Notes: generated from the sequence alone by a model not told the origin. Shown: positions 21,220 through 29,715, counted from the stretch's first letter. The stretch: DNA of 34,044 nucleotides from JALRBM01 sp964477195 (GCA_964477195.1 CAYZCX010000010.1:1-34044); one strand, 5' to 3'. A program made the numbers and translations.

Positions 21220-22530
21220 ATGGACGAACAACCCACTAATAGCCCTGAGATACCGACGACAAAACGTAATAAAAATAAGCTCTATATTATTCTCGGAATT
21301 TGTTTACTTGCGGTGATCGTCGTGGTAGGTGTTATTATAAGCATCCTTTCTGCTGTAAATAACGGCTCAAATGGGCAAAAAGCCAGTACTGCCCCTACCC
21401 TCACTGTTGGAACGTATCCATACCTGTATGCCTGTAACGCTTTATCTCGTGATGATATTAAAAAAGCAGGCGCGGATCTTCGAGATGATAAAGGAGGTGA
21501 AGCTGTCACTGCAACGCAGGCTATTCCCTATGATCAAACACCGGGCGGTCGCTATGACCTCTCTAAAACCATTGAAGATTCTCTTCTTTCTGGAACGGTA
21601 AATTCAAAATGTGACTATATTCTCTCGGAGTTCAGCTCCTTTGATCAAAAACATGTCATTGTATCAGTAAGTCAGTATCCAAGTGTTGAAGCCGCACAAA
21701 AAATCTTTAAGACACGCCAAGCTAGTAACAAAGGGGCACCGTTCCCATCGCTAAAAGATACGAGTTTGGTGCAGAGTGATTCTTTCAGCAGGGATGATAC
21801 AGTGACGGCCGCGATACTTCTTGAGAATAGAGTCATAGAGCTCAAATATAGCGTGGGAAATGTCACTGCGGATAACGCTCCCGCGAAGCTCGATGGACTC
21901 GCGACGACTATCGTGAAAAATCTGAATAATACAGCAACCGCTACCAAGCCATACAACTTCAGTAATCTTGGTTCGATTGGTGACACAAAGCTGATCGATG
22001 CTTGTAGCGCTCTCAATTTCAAAAAAGCCGATGAGATACTGGGCAATCTTCATTATGAACAGACAAAAGTAAGCAATGATTACAAGTATGGCAAAATCAG
22101 TGAAAGCTCACCCGGTATCAGTTCGCAGTGTAGCGTTCATTTCCGTTATGGAGACGATGACGCCAAGCAACCTGACTATAAAAAGCAAGGTTTTGCTGAT
22201 CTGCAGACTCGTTTTCCAAATGAACTTACCCTGAGTATCGCGAGCTACCCTAGCGCTAGTGAGGCGACGAGTGCTGTCCAGGGATTGAAGAAATCCAAAT
22301 CTGATACAGCGGTTGACTTTAACTATGGGGATACGTCATTCGCCTACACACAGTCTGATACATCACTCGGATTCAACAGTACGGCTCACCATTTCATGAC
22401 GGTTCATGGAGGCTCGGTTGTCACGGTGAGTATTGCGCAGGGTGAAGTGGCAAAACCTTATACATCTACCGTTAAGACTATTACGACCGATGATGCCAAG
22501 AAACTTCTCGACTCCCTCAACCTTAAATAA
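21220..22530 (+). CDS. Membrane-anchored protein with two DUF3558-like domains
   Basis: 436 residues. Residues 1-18 are cytoplasmic and Lys-rich (KRNKNK). One membrane helix (LYIILGICLLAVIVVVGV) follows, so most of the protein is outside the cell. A Ser/Asn linker leads to two homologous domains. Each starts with an ACxAL motif (YACNALSRDDIKKAG; DACSALNFKKADEIL) and contains a second Cys (SKCDYIL; SQCSVHF), presumably one disulfide per domain, and each has the SxYPSxxxA segment (SQYPSVEAAQ; ASYPSASEAT). The plan resembles DUF3558 lipoproteins of Actinobacteria, but with a membrane anchor and a duplication. Function unknown. A TATAAT near 21172 and CGGAGAT serve it. Confidence 0.72.
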   Translation: MDEQPTNSPEIPTTKRNKNKLYIILGICLLAVIVVVGVIISILSAVNNGSNGQKASTAPTLTVGTYPYLYACNALSRDDIKKAGADLRDDKGGEAVTATQAIPYDQTPGGRYDLSKTIEDSLLSGTVNSKCDYILSEFSSFDQKHVIVSVSQYPSVEAAQKIFKTRQASNKGAPFPSLKDTSLVQSDSFSRDDTVTAAILLENRVIELKYSVGNVTADNAPAKLDGLATTIVKNLNNTATATKPYNFSNLGSIGDTKLIDACSALNFKKADEILGNLHYEQTKVSNDYKYGKISESSPGISSQCSVHFRYGDDDAKQPDYKKQGFADLQTRFPNELTLSIASYPSASEATSAVQGLKKSKSDTAVDFNYGDTSFAYTQSDTSLGFNSTAHHFMTVHGGSVVTVSIAQGEVAKPYTSTVKTITTDDAKKLLDSLNLK

Positions 22531-22559
22531 TTGATAAACTATTAAAAATATGTTATAAC
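22531..22559 (+). promoter_or_regulatory. Promoter of the 22609-22830 gene
   Basis: TTGATA (22531-22536), directly after the previous stop, 17 nt, TATAAC (22554-22559). Confidence 0.7.
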
Positions 22560-22608
22560 ACAGATAAGGTAGCTGCACGTATCCAAAACTACGAAAGTAG
22601 GAGATGTC

Positions 22609-22830
22609 ATGGGCGTCTTGAGAATCGCATACGTCGAGCCGGATGGCATTCGTGACCGAATGCACGTGGTGTCGACGGTGATGCTCGCGTTCGTCGCCGG
22701 CAACAACCGGGATAAGGTCCTGGAGTACTGCGACAAGCTCGATGCTCTGATCGGGCAGTGCGATGGCCAACTGCCGCCAGGAGTCCGGTACTACAAGGAC
22801 CTGGTGACCGAGGTCAGAGCACAGTTCTAG
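22609..22830 (+). CDS. Small hypothetical protein
   Basis: 73 residues from the ATG at 22609 with TAGGAGA upstream. No recognised family. It reads as helical (VVSTVMLAFVAGNNRDKVLE, LDALIGQC) without a true membrane span. GC-rich codons contrast sharply with the AT-leaning gene before it. It has its own promoter; a weak hairpin (GTGTG 22937-22941, CACAC 22952-22956) followed by TTTATT could end it. Confidence 0.6.
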   Translation: MGVLRIAYVEPDGIRDRMHVVSTVMLAFVAGNNRDKVLEYCDKLDALIGQCDGQLPPGVRYYKDLVTEVRAQF

Positions 22831-22974
22831 CGACTGGAAGAGGTACGGGGTAATTCGGAAACAGATAAGTTGCTCTTTACTAGAAGCTCTATCCTAATTT
22901 GTTGTCTGACCCTGCCCCGGTCTTTCGTGGCTTTACGTGTGGCTACCTACGCACACTTTATTCAATTATCGACG

Positions 22975-23005
22975 AAATTCCACATTTGTGGAATTTTTAA
23001 TTTTC
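22975..23005 (+). terminator. AT-rich terminator-like hairpin
   Basis: AAATTCCAC (22975-22983), loop ATTT, GTGGAATTT (22988-22996), then TTAATTTTC. The T-rich tail runs into the next promoter region. Confidence 0.6.
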
Positions 23006-23014
23006 TTTTCGCGA

Positions 23015-23054
23015 TATAATAGAGATATCCAGTATTATTTCCAGACAGGAGGGG
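23015..23054 (+). promoter_or_regulatory. -10 box and ribosome site of the DUF1579-like gene
   Basis: TATAAT at 23015-23020 and AGGAGGGG at 23047-23054, 2 nt before the ATG. No good -35 is seen. This fixes the start at 23057 rather than further upstream. Confidence 0.55.
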
Positions 23055-23056
23055 TT

Positions 23057-23482
23057 ATGGCACAGGTTCATTATAAAAATCGAGAAGAAGCATTTGCACA
23101 GTTGAACCGTTTAGAGGGGACCTGGAAAGACGAGAGCGGCAGCGAGACATTATACGAATGGACAAGTGGTCATAATTTCATGATGCAAAAAATGGATTCA
23201 GGTATCGAAATGATTGGTTATGACGAAGAGAGTGGTCAGCTTAAAACTCACTTTTTTGCAAACCATCGAGACATGCTTGATAATGATGGTCGACCTATTA
23301 AATATATTTATAATATTCAGGGTGAAGACTTTGAAGTAGCCCTGGATAGTAGCATGAATGACCGTAGCGGAAGTTTTATTGGGAAGCTCACCGATAACGA
23401 CACAAGACTCGCTGGGCATTGGGAATGGGAGCAAAATGGCGAAAAAATGAGCTATGATTCCGTATCGACCAAGCAGGTTTAA
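23057..23482 (+). CDS. DUF1579-like protein
   Basis: 141 residues. The opening LNRLEGTWKDESGSET, then YEWTSGHNFMMQKMD and an end with GHWEWEQNGEKM, is the usual calycin-like pattern of DUF1579-type proteins, small beta barrels of unknown activity. There is no signal peptide. It is followed 24 nt later by a VOC protein with a good ribosome site, so the two likely form an operon, and the DMT exporter may be the third gene. The family assignment is by motif order only. Confidence 0.6.
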   Translation: MAQVHYKNREEAFAQLNRLEGTWKDESGSETLYEWTSGHNFMMQKMDSGIEMIGYDEESGQLKTHFFANHRDMLDNDGRPIKYIYNIQGEDFEVALDSSMNDRSGSFIGKLTDNDTRLAGHWEWEQNGEKMSYDSVSTKQV

Positions 23483-23506
23483 CTTTAACTTATAAAAGGA
23501 GAAATT

Positions 23507-23884
23507 ATGTTCAAAGACACGCCAGTTATTAACGGATTCTCAACCAACGATATTGCTGAGGCAAAAAAATTCTATGGTGAAATATTGGGCTTTTCTATCG
23601 AGGAAAATAGCGGTGGTATTTTGACACTGCAGTTTGTGAATGGTGGTCGTACGTTTATTTATCCTAAACCAGATCATCAGCCGGCAACGTTTACTATTAT
23701 GAATATAATGGTTGATGATATTGAAGAGTCAGTCGATGGTTTGACGGCGAAGGGGGTCTCATTCGAGCACTATGATATGACTGATGAAAAAGGCATCGCA
23801 TGGGGTAAGAAGGCAAATATGGGACCGAACATCGCGTGGTTTAAAGACCCCGCAGGCAATATTTTGTCGCTTTTAGAAGATTAA
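23507..23884 (+). CDS. VOC-fold (glyoxalase/bleomycin resistance-like) protein
   Basis: 125 residues, one VOC domain. The two beta-alpha-beta-beta-beta halves are seen as INGFSTNDIAEAKKFYGEIL and IMNIMVDDIEESVDGLTAKG. The final strand has WFKDPAGNILSLLED, with the terminal Glu that often binds metal. AAAGGAG lies 7 nt before the ATG. The family covers glyoxalases, ring-cleaving dioxygenases and antibiotic-binding proteins, and the substrate is not evident. It lies in a row with the DUF1579-like gene and an exporter. Confidence 0.85.
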   Translation: MFKDTPVINGFSTNDIAEAKKFYGEILGFSIEENSGGILTLQFVNGGRTFIYPKPDHQPATFTIMNIMVDDIEESVDGLTAKGVSFEHYDMTDEKGIAWGKKANMGPNIAWFKDPAGNILSLLED

Positions 23885-23909
23885 TTAGTGAAATAAATAC
23901 GAGGTGGGA

Positions 23910-24833
23910 ATGAAAACGGTAAGTGAAAAAACATTGGGCGCGATGTCGCTTCTTAGCGGCGCGTTTGTGGTGAGTACATTCGGAATTTGGGCACGCTTTG
24001 TGTCACCTATGTTCAGTGCTGCTTCGCAAACGGCAGCACGGTGCCTACTTGCGGCTGGACTTATGGCAGGCTTGGTATTTATAGGTCGGAAAAAAGGCAT
24101 AAAGCTGCGGGGCTATACAAAAAGTCAGTATCTCAAGATTGTACTGCTGGGCTTGCTGACCTGTGGGCTAGCACTTCTTTTTACTTTTTCTGTGACCAGT
24201 ACCAAAGTTGGTAATACGTTTTCGCTTATTTATGCGGGAAGTATCGTGACGTCGTTTCTTGTCGGGGTATTTTTGTTGCGTGAAAAAACATCGGCATTAA
24301 AAATTGGTGCAGTGCTCGTTGCTTTGGCTGGCCTGGCTATGTATGGATCAGATCTCATGGGTCTCAGCATTGGTATTGTGGCTGGGTTTGGGGCGGGCGT
24401 GTGTGACGGATTGTCCAACGTCGTGCGTAAACAACTTCGTGATGTTGATCGTGGCCTGGTCGTTACTTATCAATACGCTATTGCTGGTATATGTACCTTG
24501 CCGTTGCTTTTTATAGGAGGAGGTGCGGCGATAAAAGCGGTGAGTCTCGGCGCTATTATCGCCATGGTGCTCTACGCTATCGCCTCGATCGCGTTTGGCC
24601 GATTGCTACTGCGAGGATTCAGCCATTTCGATGTGAATGTTGGCGGTGTTATTTTGGCAATGCAGATATTTTTTGGCATGTTGCTTGGGTTTATTCTCTT
24701 TCGCGAAATACCCTCCCCCAGCGAAGCAGTAGGAAGTGTATTGATCTTCTTGGCGGTTATCGTCGCAATGAGCAGCGAAAGCAAAGTGTTTAGCCCTTTT
24801 CGGAAGAAGCGGGCGGATCCAGTCCATAGCTAA
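23910..24833 (+). CDS. EamA/DMT family transporter
   Basis: 307 residues with about ten membrane helices in two EamA repeats (the first ends near the LLREK motif at FLLREKTSALKIGAVLVAL, the second near FILFREIPSPSEAVGSVLI). Members export amino acids, nucleosides or other metabolites. I use the ATG at 23910, 6 nt after GAGGTGGG; the GTG at 23904 lies within that site. The gap to the VOC gene is 25 nt. The C-terminus is basic and cytoplasmic (FRKKRADP). Confidence 0.88.
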   Translation: MKTVSEKTLGAMSLLSGAFVVSTFGIWARFVSPMFSAASQTAARCLLAAGLMAGLVFIGRKKGIKLRGYTKSQYLKIVLLGLLTCGLALLFTFSVTSTKVGNTFSLIYAGSIVTSFLVGVFLLREKTSALKIGAVLVALAGLAMYGSDLMGLSIGIVAGFGAGVCDGLSNVVRKQLRDVDRGLVVTYQYAIAGICTLPLLFIGGGAAIKAVSLGAIIAMVLYAIASIAFGRLLLRGFSHFDVNVGGVILAMQIFFGMLLGFILFREIPSPSEAVGSVLIFLAVIVAMSSESKVFSPFRKKRADPVHS

Positions 24834-24955
24834 AATTATTAACTTAGTGTAAAATACATTCGTTATATTTGTGCGTTGTTTCAACCGGCTTATCTTGCCT
24901 GAAAGCAGCAAGCATTTAAAACGATGATTAAAAAATTAAATTAGGGGGCATCATC
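24834..24955 (+). promoter_or_regulatory. Promoter and leader of the cupin-peroxiredoxin pair
   Basis: A TAAAAT-type -10 near 24850 is followed by about 100 nt of leader. A small stem CTTGC/GCAAG around CTGAAAGCA is visible near 24895-24915. No known riboswitch was recognised. AGGGGG precedes the ATG. Confidence 0.35.
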
Positions 24956-25501
24956 ATGGACTTAAAGCATTTACCGCGCAAGGCTGCAGGTGGCTGTGTT
25001 ATATCGCCATACGAATCAAAAATAGAAATAGGTGCACAGAGTCAGCGTTTATCGCGAGCAATGGCCAAAGACACGGCTGGTTGTTCTAAAATTTCGGGAG
25101 GCTTGATAATCATGCCCCCAAAAAAGATTGCCAGGCCACACATTCATAAAGATAATGAGATCGTTTTATTTATCGTCGAAGGGTGGGGTGCAGCGCTTGT
25201 AGGACCGAATATGGAACCTATTTTCCATGGTCCAGGTGACTTTTTATACTTCCCTGCTGGCGTTGAGCACGTTGGGATTAACCTCAGCAGCACCGATCGC
25301 ATCGTACTCGCCGAAATTCGTACCGATCCACAGTTTAATGAAGACGTTATCGTATTGCCCGAACTCGAAGATAAGGCACACAAGGTTGCCGAGGAACTCT
25401 GGGAAAAGTTTGAAAAGGGCGAGATTTTGCCTGAAGCAAAAACAGAAAGTTCTGTCTTCCACTACGACCAGGCAAAAGAACAATTTACGGAGGCGCGCTA
25501 A
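24956..25501 (+). CDS. Cupin-domain protein
   Basis: 181 residues. Cupin motif 1 is ARPHIHKDNEIVLFIVEGWG (two His and a Glu as metal ligands); motif 2 is PGDFLYFPAGVEHVGINLS (His). A charged C-terminal extension of about 50 residues follows. The family includes small dioxygenases and sugar-binding proteins; the substrate is not evident. The stop and the peroxiredoxin start are 1 nt apart, so the genes are co-translated and a link to redox stress is plausible. Confidence 0.85.
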   Translation: MDLKHLPRKAAGGCVISPYESKIEIGAQSQRLSRAMAKDTAGCSKISGGLIIMPPKKIARPHIHKDNEIVLFIVEGWGAALVGPNMEPIFHGPGDFLYFPAGVEHVGINLSSTDRIVLAEIRTDPQFNEDVIVLPELEDKAHKVAEELWEKFEKGEILPEAKTESSVFHYDQAKEQFTEAR

Positions 25502-25502
25502 T

Positions 25503-25940
25503 ATGAAGCAGGCTCCCGATTTCACACTAGCTGATCAGAATGGTACGATGCACTCACTGAAGGAGTATCACGATAAATGGCTGGTGCTTTATTTTTACCC
25601 ACAAGATGAAACGCCAGGCTGTACAGCGGAAGCGTGTATGTTTCGTGATGGGCGGCAGGATCTGATTGACGCAGGCGCCGAAGTGGTCGGTATATCCGCT
25701 GACGATCAGGCATCACACAAAAAATTTGCCGATAATCACGCGCTTAATTTTACAATTCTCGCTGATCCAGGTAAAAGTGTCATTAAAGCATACGATTCAT
25801 ATGATGATGCGGCTGACCGAACGCGACGTAATACATTATTGATTGATCCGCAGGGCATGATCGTTAAGACATACGAAAATGTATCACCAGTGGGCCATAT
25901 GCAGCAAATTATGGACGATCTGCGTCAACTTTCGGCGTAG
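25503..25940 (+). CDS. bcp: Bcp/PrxQ-type thioredoxin-dependent peroxiredoxin
   Basis: 145 residues from the ATG at 25503, with GGAGGC in the end of the cupin gene. YFYPQDETPGCTAEAC gives the peroxidatic Cys40 and the resolving Cys45 in the five-residue spacing of PrxQ. ISADDQASHKKFADNH and RRNTLLIDPQGMI are also typical. It reduces hydroperoxides using thioredoxin. A longer reading overlapping the cupin gene is a shadow. It is followed by a strong terminator. Confidence 0.95.
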   Translation: MKQAPDFTLADQNGTMHSLKEYHDKWLVLYFYPQDETPGCTAEACMFRDGRQDLIDAGAEVVGISADDQASHKKFADNHALNFTILADPGKSVIKAYDSYDDAADRTRRNTLLIDPQGMIVKTYENVSPVGHMQQIMDDLRQLSA

Positions 25941-25952
25941 GGAGAAAACTGG

Positions 25953-25987
25953 AAAAAGAAGCCCTATGATAATAAGGGCTTCTTTTT
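25953..25987 (+). terminator. Terminator of the cupin-bcp operon
   Basis: AAAAAGAAGCCCT (25953-25965) and AGGGCTTCTTTTT (25975-25987) pair perfectly over a 9-nt loop. Confidence 0.95.
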
Positions 25988-26013
25988 AATAAAAAAACGG
26001 GAATGAAACGACA

Positions 26014-26042
26014 TTGCTTTTTTAGAACGTGCGTTCTAAAAT
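26014..26042 (+). promoter_or_regulatory. Promoter and operator of tetR module 1
   Basis: TTGCTT (26014-26019), 17 nt, TAAAAT (26037-26042), 6 nt before the ATG, so leaderless. A palindrome with arms TTTAGAACG and CGTTCTAAA around TG (26021-26040) fills the spacer and -10, an expected TetR operator. Confidence 0.85.
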
Positions 26043-26048
26043 TATCTT

Positions 26049-26666
26049 ATGCATAAGCAAGCTGCACGCTCTAGCGCTATTCAGAAACAGCGGCAAGATG
26101 AAATCATCCATGCGGCAATCAACTCGCTGGCTGAAAATGGCTACACGAGGACGTCATTTGCCGAGATAGGCCGACGTGTTGGGGTGAGCAAGAGCGTCAT
26201 CGCCTATCATTTCAAAACCAAAGAGGCTCTTGTCGATGCCGTTATCAATGCGATTTACGATAAAGGCTTAGCAGTCGTGCGACCAGCAATTGATGTCGAA
26301 GTAACTGCGCAGGGCCAAATCGAAGCATTCATAAGACAGAGCATTCGTTTTTACCAAGAATATCGCGCGTATGTTATTGCACTCGGTAGTCTGAGACTCC
26401 ACTTAAGTAGCAAAGGAATTCCGAATGCGGTGGCGGTTGCCAGACTTCACAAAGAGCTGTCGGATGTTGGAACAATCTTGCGTGCGGGGCAAAAGCAAGG
26501 TGAGTTCCGTCAATTTTCGGTGTCAATTATGGCTCGTACGCTGCGGCAGGCGCTCGATGGCGTGTTGATTGAGATGACTCATCATCCGGGCGGTGGTACA
26601 CAGGAATACGCAGACGAATTAGTGAAGTTATTTAAAAAGGCATTACAAAAAGAGGAGAAAAAATGA
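26049..26666 (+). CDS. TetR family regulator, module 1
   Basis: 205 residues. The N-terminal TetR helix-turn-helix is clear: IIHAAINSLAENGYTRTSFA, then EIGRRVGVSKSVIAYHFKTK. The C-terminal ligand domain is diverse, as usual. The ATG is 6 nt after the -10, with no Shine-Dalgarno sequence. The operator-like palindrome over its promoter points to autorepression. Its stop overlaps the start of the membrane-protein gene by 4 nt, so these are one transcript, and the inducer may be a substrate of those membrane proteins. Confidence 0.93.
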   Translation: MHKQAARSSAIQKQRQDEIIHAAINSLAENGYTRTSFAEIGRRVGVSKSVIAYHFKTKEALVDAVINAIYDKGLAVVRPAIDVEVTAQGQIEAFIRQSIRFYQEYRAYVIALGSLRLHLSSKGIPNAVAVARLHKELSDVGTILRAGQKQGEFRQFSVSIMARTLRQALDGVLIEMTHHPGGGTQEYADELVKLFKKALQKEEKK

Positions 26667-27691
26667 AAGACAAAGCAAAAACAATCCTTCGTAATCGCAA
26701 GGCGGCGTGGACACTTGCATTACTCACGCCAATTATCGCTGAATTGACATTTGGCAGTACCCCGCTGCATCTTGCGTACCTTTTGATACTATGGTTGCCG
26801 ATCTATGGTGCCGGAGTTTTGTTAATACGCGAACTCGTGATGCGGACAGGACGAGGGTGGCCGAGTATCATAGTGCTTGGCCTTGCCTACGAACTGGCCG
26901 AAGATGGCTTGGGTTTACAGGCTCTTACAAGTACGCATCTCTACCATACTGCGGATTGGGCGCCACAAATTCTAGGCTTTAATATTGCCTATTGGGTACT
27001 GAACATTATCTATCATATTATTTTCAGTGTTGTCATACCGATATTTATTACCAACCTCCTCTTCCCTGCCTTTAAGGACCGTCCATACTTGAAAAAAGGC
27101 GGGTTGGTGTGGGTAACACTGTTTGCTCTCATTGGTGTCGGCCTACTTCGAATCACGGTTCCGCCGAGCCAAGATCCGGGGTATGATCAACCGCTTGCCC
27201 TAGTTATCGGCTACATTATTGCTATCATCGCGGTCGGAGTTATCGCACTCCGTATTTTGCCACGCAAGAAACAGACGACTCTTATCGAACAGCCCGTTCC
27301 CTCTTCAAGATCGTTGGTGCTTTTTGGGACGGTTGGCATGATGCTCGTCTTTGGTCTGATGTATCCGTTTGCTGGTGCGCATCAACCCCTCTTTACTCAG
27401 GGCGCGTGGGCGTATATTCCGATTAGTGCAGGAGTGGTAATTGCCCTGCTGGCGTATAAGTATATTAATAAATGGACGCAGGCGGTTAGTTGGAATTCGC
27501 AGCGTGCATTAGCCCTTGCAAGTGGGGCGCTTGTCGGACATACGCTCTTTGGCTTGGTAGCGGCGCATCTGGAACTCGTTGATCGTATCGGTTTGGGTGT
27601 GATGCTTGTCGTTATGGTTTGGCTGTTGTGGGTTTTATATAAAAAGCTGAGCGTAAACTCTGTCAAGGCGCAGGCAGGGACTGTAAAATAA
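26663..27691 (+). CDS. Polytopic membrane protein, unknown function
   Basis: 342 residues, about nine membrane helices. The segments AELTFGSTPL, LLIRELVMRTGRGWPSIIVL and AYELAEDGLGLQ recall an uncharacterised membrane family that I associate with Actinobacteria (GSTP, IRE, GWP, EEG motifs), so relatives should exist, but no activity is known to me. GAGGAG lies before the ATG inside the tetR gene. It is probably under the TetR's control. Confidence 0.8.
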   Translation: MKDKAKTILRNRKAAWTLALLTPIIAELTFGSTPLHLAYLLILWLPIYGAGVLLIRELVMRTGRGWPSIIVLGLAYELAEDGLGLQALTSTHLYHTADWAPQILGFNIAYWVLNIIYHIIFSVVIPIFITNLLFPAFKDRPYLKKGGLVWVTLFALIGVGLLRITVPPSQDPGYDQPLALVIGYIIAIIAVGVIALRILPRKKQTTLIEQPVPSSRSLVLFGTVGMMLVFGLMYPFAGAHQPLFTQGAWAYIPISAGVVIALLAYKYINKWTQAVSWNSQRALALASGALVGHTLFGLVAAHLELVDRIGLGVMLVVMVWLLWVLYKKLSVNSVKAQAGTVK

Positions 27692-27692
27692 T

Positions 27693-28148
27693 ATGAATCG
27701 TTATCGCAAGCGAGATACGATGCCATTCGCCTCCCTCCCTCTACATGACCCGGTTCGAGCCATCGCGAAAAGAGTGATGTGGCTGGTGGGTATATTCTTT
27801 GGGTTATGTGTTGTATTTTGGGTACTTGCGGTCATTGCCGATATGCAGCGTCCGGGTGAAATTACTATATATCTCTGGGGCCGGGTTGTGACCGAATTAA
27901 TCCTAGGAATCGCCTTTTTTCTCTTTGTATTTTTGTGGCGTCGCGGCAAATTCTGGGGGTACTTGCGTATGCTCATGACATCTGCACTTGCGCTGGTTAG
28001 TGCACTCTCGGTCGTTATACTTGTCGGTGAGTATCCATGGTGGCTGCGTCTTGAGCAGGCGGTTCAGGCACTGATCCCAGTAGCTCTGCTTATTCTTCTG
28101 TCTCGACCTGTCATAAGACAACAATTTACCAAAAAAAGTTCTTCGTAG
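27693..28148 (+). CDS. Four-helix membrane protein, module 1
   Basis: 151 residues, about four membrane helices, and a basic C-terminal end (RQQFTKKSSS). Starts 1 nt after the previous stop; an internal ATG at 27720 is possible. The second half (WGYLRMLMTSALALVSALSV to NKKV-like end RPVIRQQF) is similar to the membrane gene of module 2 (SGWLRLSVISILAPLGAVAF to NVRTQFPK). The two modules therefore share both their regulator type and a membrane partner. Function unknown. Confidence 0.75.
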   Translation: MNRYRKRDTMPFASLPLHDPVRAIAKRVMWLVGIFFGLCVVFWVLAVIADMQRPGEITIYLWGRVVTELILGIAFFLFVFLWRRGKFWGYLRMLMTSALALVSALSVVILVGEYPWWLRLEQAVQALIPVALLILLSRPVIRQQFTKKSSS

Positions 28149-28225
28149 TTCGCCCAGGATTTTAACTTGCAAATACGTCAATATTAGTATTAAATGAATA
28201 ACGTACCCGAGACAAAGGAGAGGTT

Positions 28226-28687
28226 ATGTCTGTGCCCTACGAACAATTGGTTGAACTTTTCATGGATAGGTTCAGTGCATCGCCGTATTACATTGGGAAT
28301 ACGAAGGTGGTGTGCGACCGTACGGATGTAATAAAACGCATGCGTACGCTTGCCGGCGAAGAGCGTGCAGCAGCGTTGGAAGCGATTCGTCGCCTGCTGG
28401 TCATCGAACCCAGTCTGGCTTCGGATATTTGCTTCAGCGTAGCCTGGGGCGGATTACACCTGGAAGAGATAGGCCTGGACTTTGCCCTCTGCATTGAGCT
28501 ACTGGACTGCCTGGAGTCCAGGGAGCAGCACAAGATTCTGAGAAATGCCGCGAGGCAATTAGAAGGTTACCACTGGATCAAGAACTCTCAAAAGGTACGA
28601 GAAGCCATTGAAGGTATTCTGCAAAATGGACCCGAGAATATTCGGGCACTTGTTGTGGAGTATAAACTCCAAGAGTATCTTCCGTAG
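28226..28687 (+). CDS. Helical hypothetical protein
   Basis: 153 residues, almost wholly alpha-helical by pattern, with repeated Leu/Ala helices (EERAAALEAIRRLLVIE, LALCIELLDCLES-like, KILRNAARQLEG) that recall HEAT-like solenoids. No family is recognised and there is no signal. AAAGGAGAGG lies 3 nt before the ATG. A possible promoter, TTGCAA with a TTAAAT 17 nt later, lies in the preceding gap. It stands alone between the two TetR modules. Confidence 0.65.
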   Translation: MSVPYEQLVELFMDRFSASPYYIGNTKVVCDRTDVIKRMRTLAGEERAAALEAIRRLLVIEPSLASDICFSVAWGGLHLEEIGLDFALCIELLDCLESREQHKILRNAARQLEGYHWIKNSQKVREAIEGILQNGPENIRALVVEYKLQEYLP

Positions 28688-28703
28688 AATCGTCTCTGTA
28701 TAT

Positions 28704-28746
28704 ACCCGCTTCACATGCGTTGAGCTTGCTCCGCTAAGGAGCGGGT
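28704..28746 (+). terminator. Possible terminator with competing stems
   Basis: ACCCGCT (28704-28710) can pair with AGCGGGT (28740-28746), while GCTCC (28728-28732) can pair with GGAGC (28738-28742). No T-run follows closely. Confidence 0.35.
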
Positions 28747-28925
28747 TCTCGCATTTAATCACAGTCGTTTACTCCTCAAGAACAAAGAGAAAGGCTCTCA
28801 TGATTCTATAGTAGCAGGAAGTTCGAGGATATAGGGGGGTGCTTATTTATGGAGTATTGAAATTTGTATACATTTATGCAATTATATGCGACAGGCCTAC
28901 CCCCACTACGCAAGGAGTTGTAAAG

Positions 28926-29609
28926 ATGGCTGCCAATGTACCGCGTGAACCGATGGAGCTTCATCCTCACCACAAAAATGGGTACGTCACCTGTGTGACA
29001 GCCCAGATCCTGTATGTGTTCCGCCGTCAGGTACCGAGTATGGTCGAAATCGAACGCGCCGCGGGTTCGCGCGGCGCCAATGCGGGCCTCTCAGACGCTG
29101 ATGCGCATTTCTACTTACTGCGCCAAGGGTTCAAGAGCGTGGGGATCAGCTCCTACGATATGGAATGTGGGCGGCGAGAGGGCAAGTCCTATCTCCGCGA
29201 GTACTACGGCGCGGACTGCTGGGGCGATGAGCATGAGGCGTACTTCACGCCGGATGTGCTGGCTCGCAACGATCAGGCGGATCAAGTCCACCTGGCACGC
29301 ATGGAGCCATTCTTCGCCACGGGTGCAGCTCGTGATATCAAGAAGGTCGCGACAAAACAAGATGTCGCAGAGCTGCTCAGTAACGGCCATGTCATCGACG
29401 CAACACTCGATGATAACTGGCCGCCCAACAGGAAGAAGCGCGTGCAACCTGCCGTCCTGCTGGTGCCTGACATGCAGAGCAACAACTCGATGGCGTGGGT
29501 ATTCGTCCCATCCCGCGACGGGCACGAGTGCATTTGGCACTTCCCGCTTGCCGAAGCGCTCGACTATGTCCGTTACGACAGAACGGTGACGGGGCTCACG
29601 CTGCTGTGA
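28926..29609 (+). CDS. C39-like peptidase-fold protein, probably inactive
   Basis: 227 residues from the ATG at 28926, with AAGGAG upstream; the longer reading from 28839 is AT-rich leader. NGYVTCVTAQILYVFRR has the Cys followed by a helix as in C39/papain-fold peptidases, then SDADAHFYLLRQGFKSVGIS and KQDVAELLSNGHVIDATLDD, which match the second part of that fold. In active members a GHxVV His follows; here the equivalent stretch reads VQPAVLLVPDM. The His in GHECIWHF could be a substitute. No signal peptide. GC-rich codons and its own 12-bp hairpin mark it as accessory. The fold call is tentative. Confidence 0.5.
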   Translation: MAANVPREPMELHPHHKNGYVTCVTAQILYVFRRQVPSMVEIERAAGSRGANAGLSDADAHFYLLRQGFKSVGISSYDMECGRREGKSYLREYYGADCWGDEHEAYFTPDVLARNDQADQVHLARMEPFFATGAARDIKKVATKQDVAELLSNGHVIDATLDDNWPPNRKKRVQPAVLLVPDMQSNNSMAWVFVPSRDGHECIWHFPLAEALDYVRYDRTVTGLTLL

Positions 29610-29614
29610 GGCGA

Positions 29615-29654
29615 GGTGAGGCGACCGCGCTCGAGAGAGCTTGGTCGCCTCACC
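29615..29654 (+). terminator. Hairpin after the C39-like gene
   Basis: GGTGAGGCGACC (29615-29626) and GGTCGCCTCACC (29643-29654) pair perfectly. No T-tail follows, so termination strength is uncertain. Confidence 0.6.
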
Positions 29655-29715
29655 GGCAAAATTCCAAAAAAGAACTTTATTAGATAATAATGCCAGCTGG
29701 CAAGCCCGGGCTGAG

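Noticed and set aside
24850..24925. Small SRP RNA or riboswitch before the cupin gene
   Set aside because: The GAAAGCAGC stretch recalls the SRP apical loop, but the flanking stems and the GGAA tetraloop are not there.
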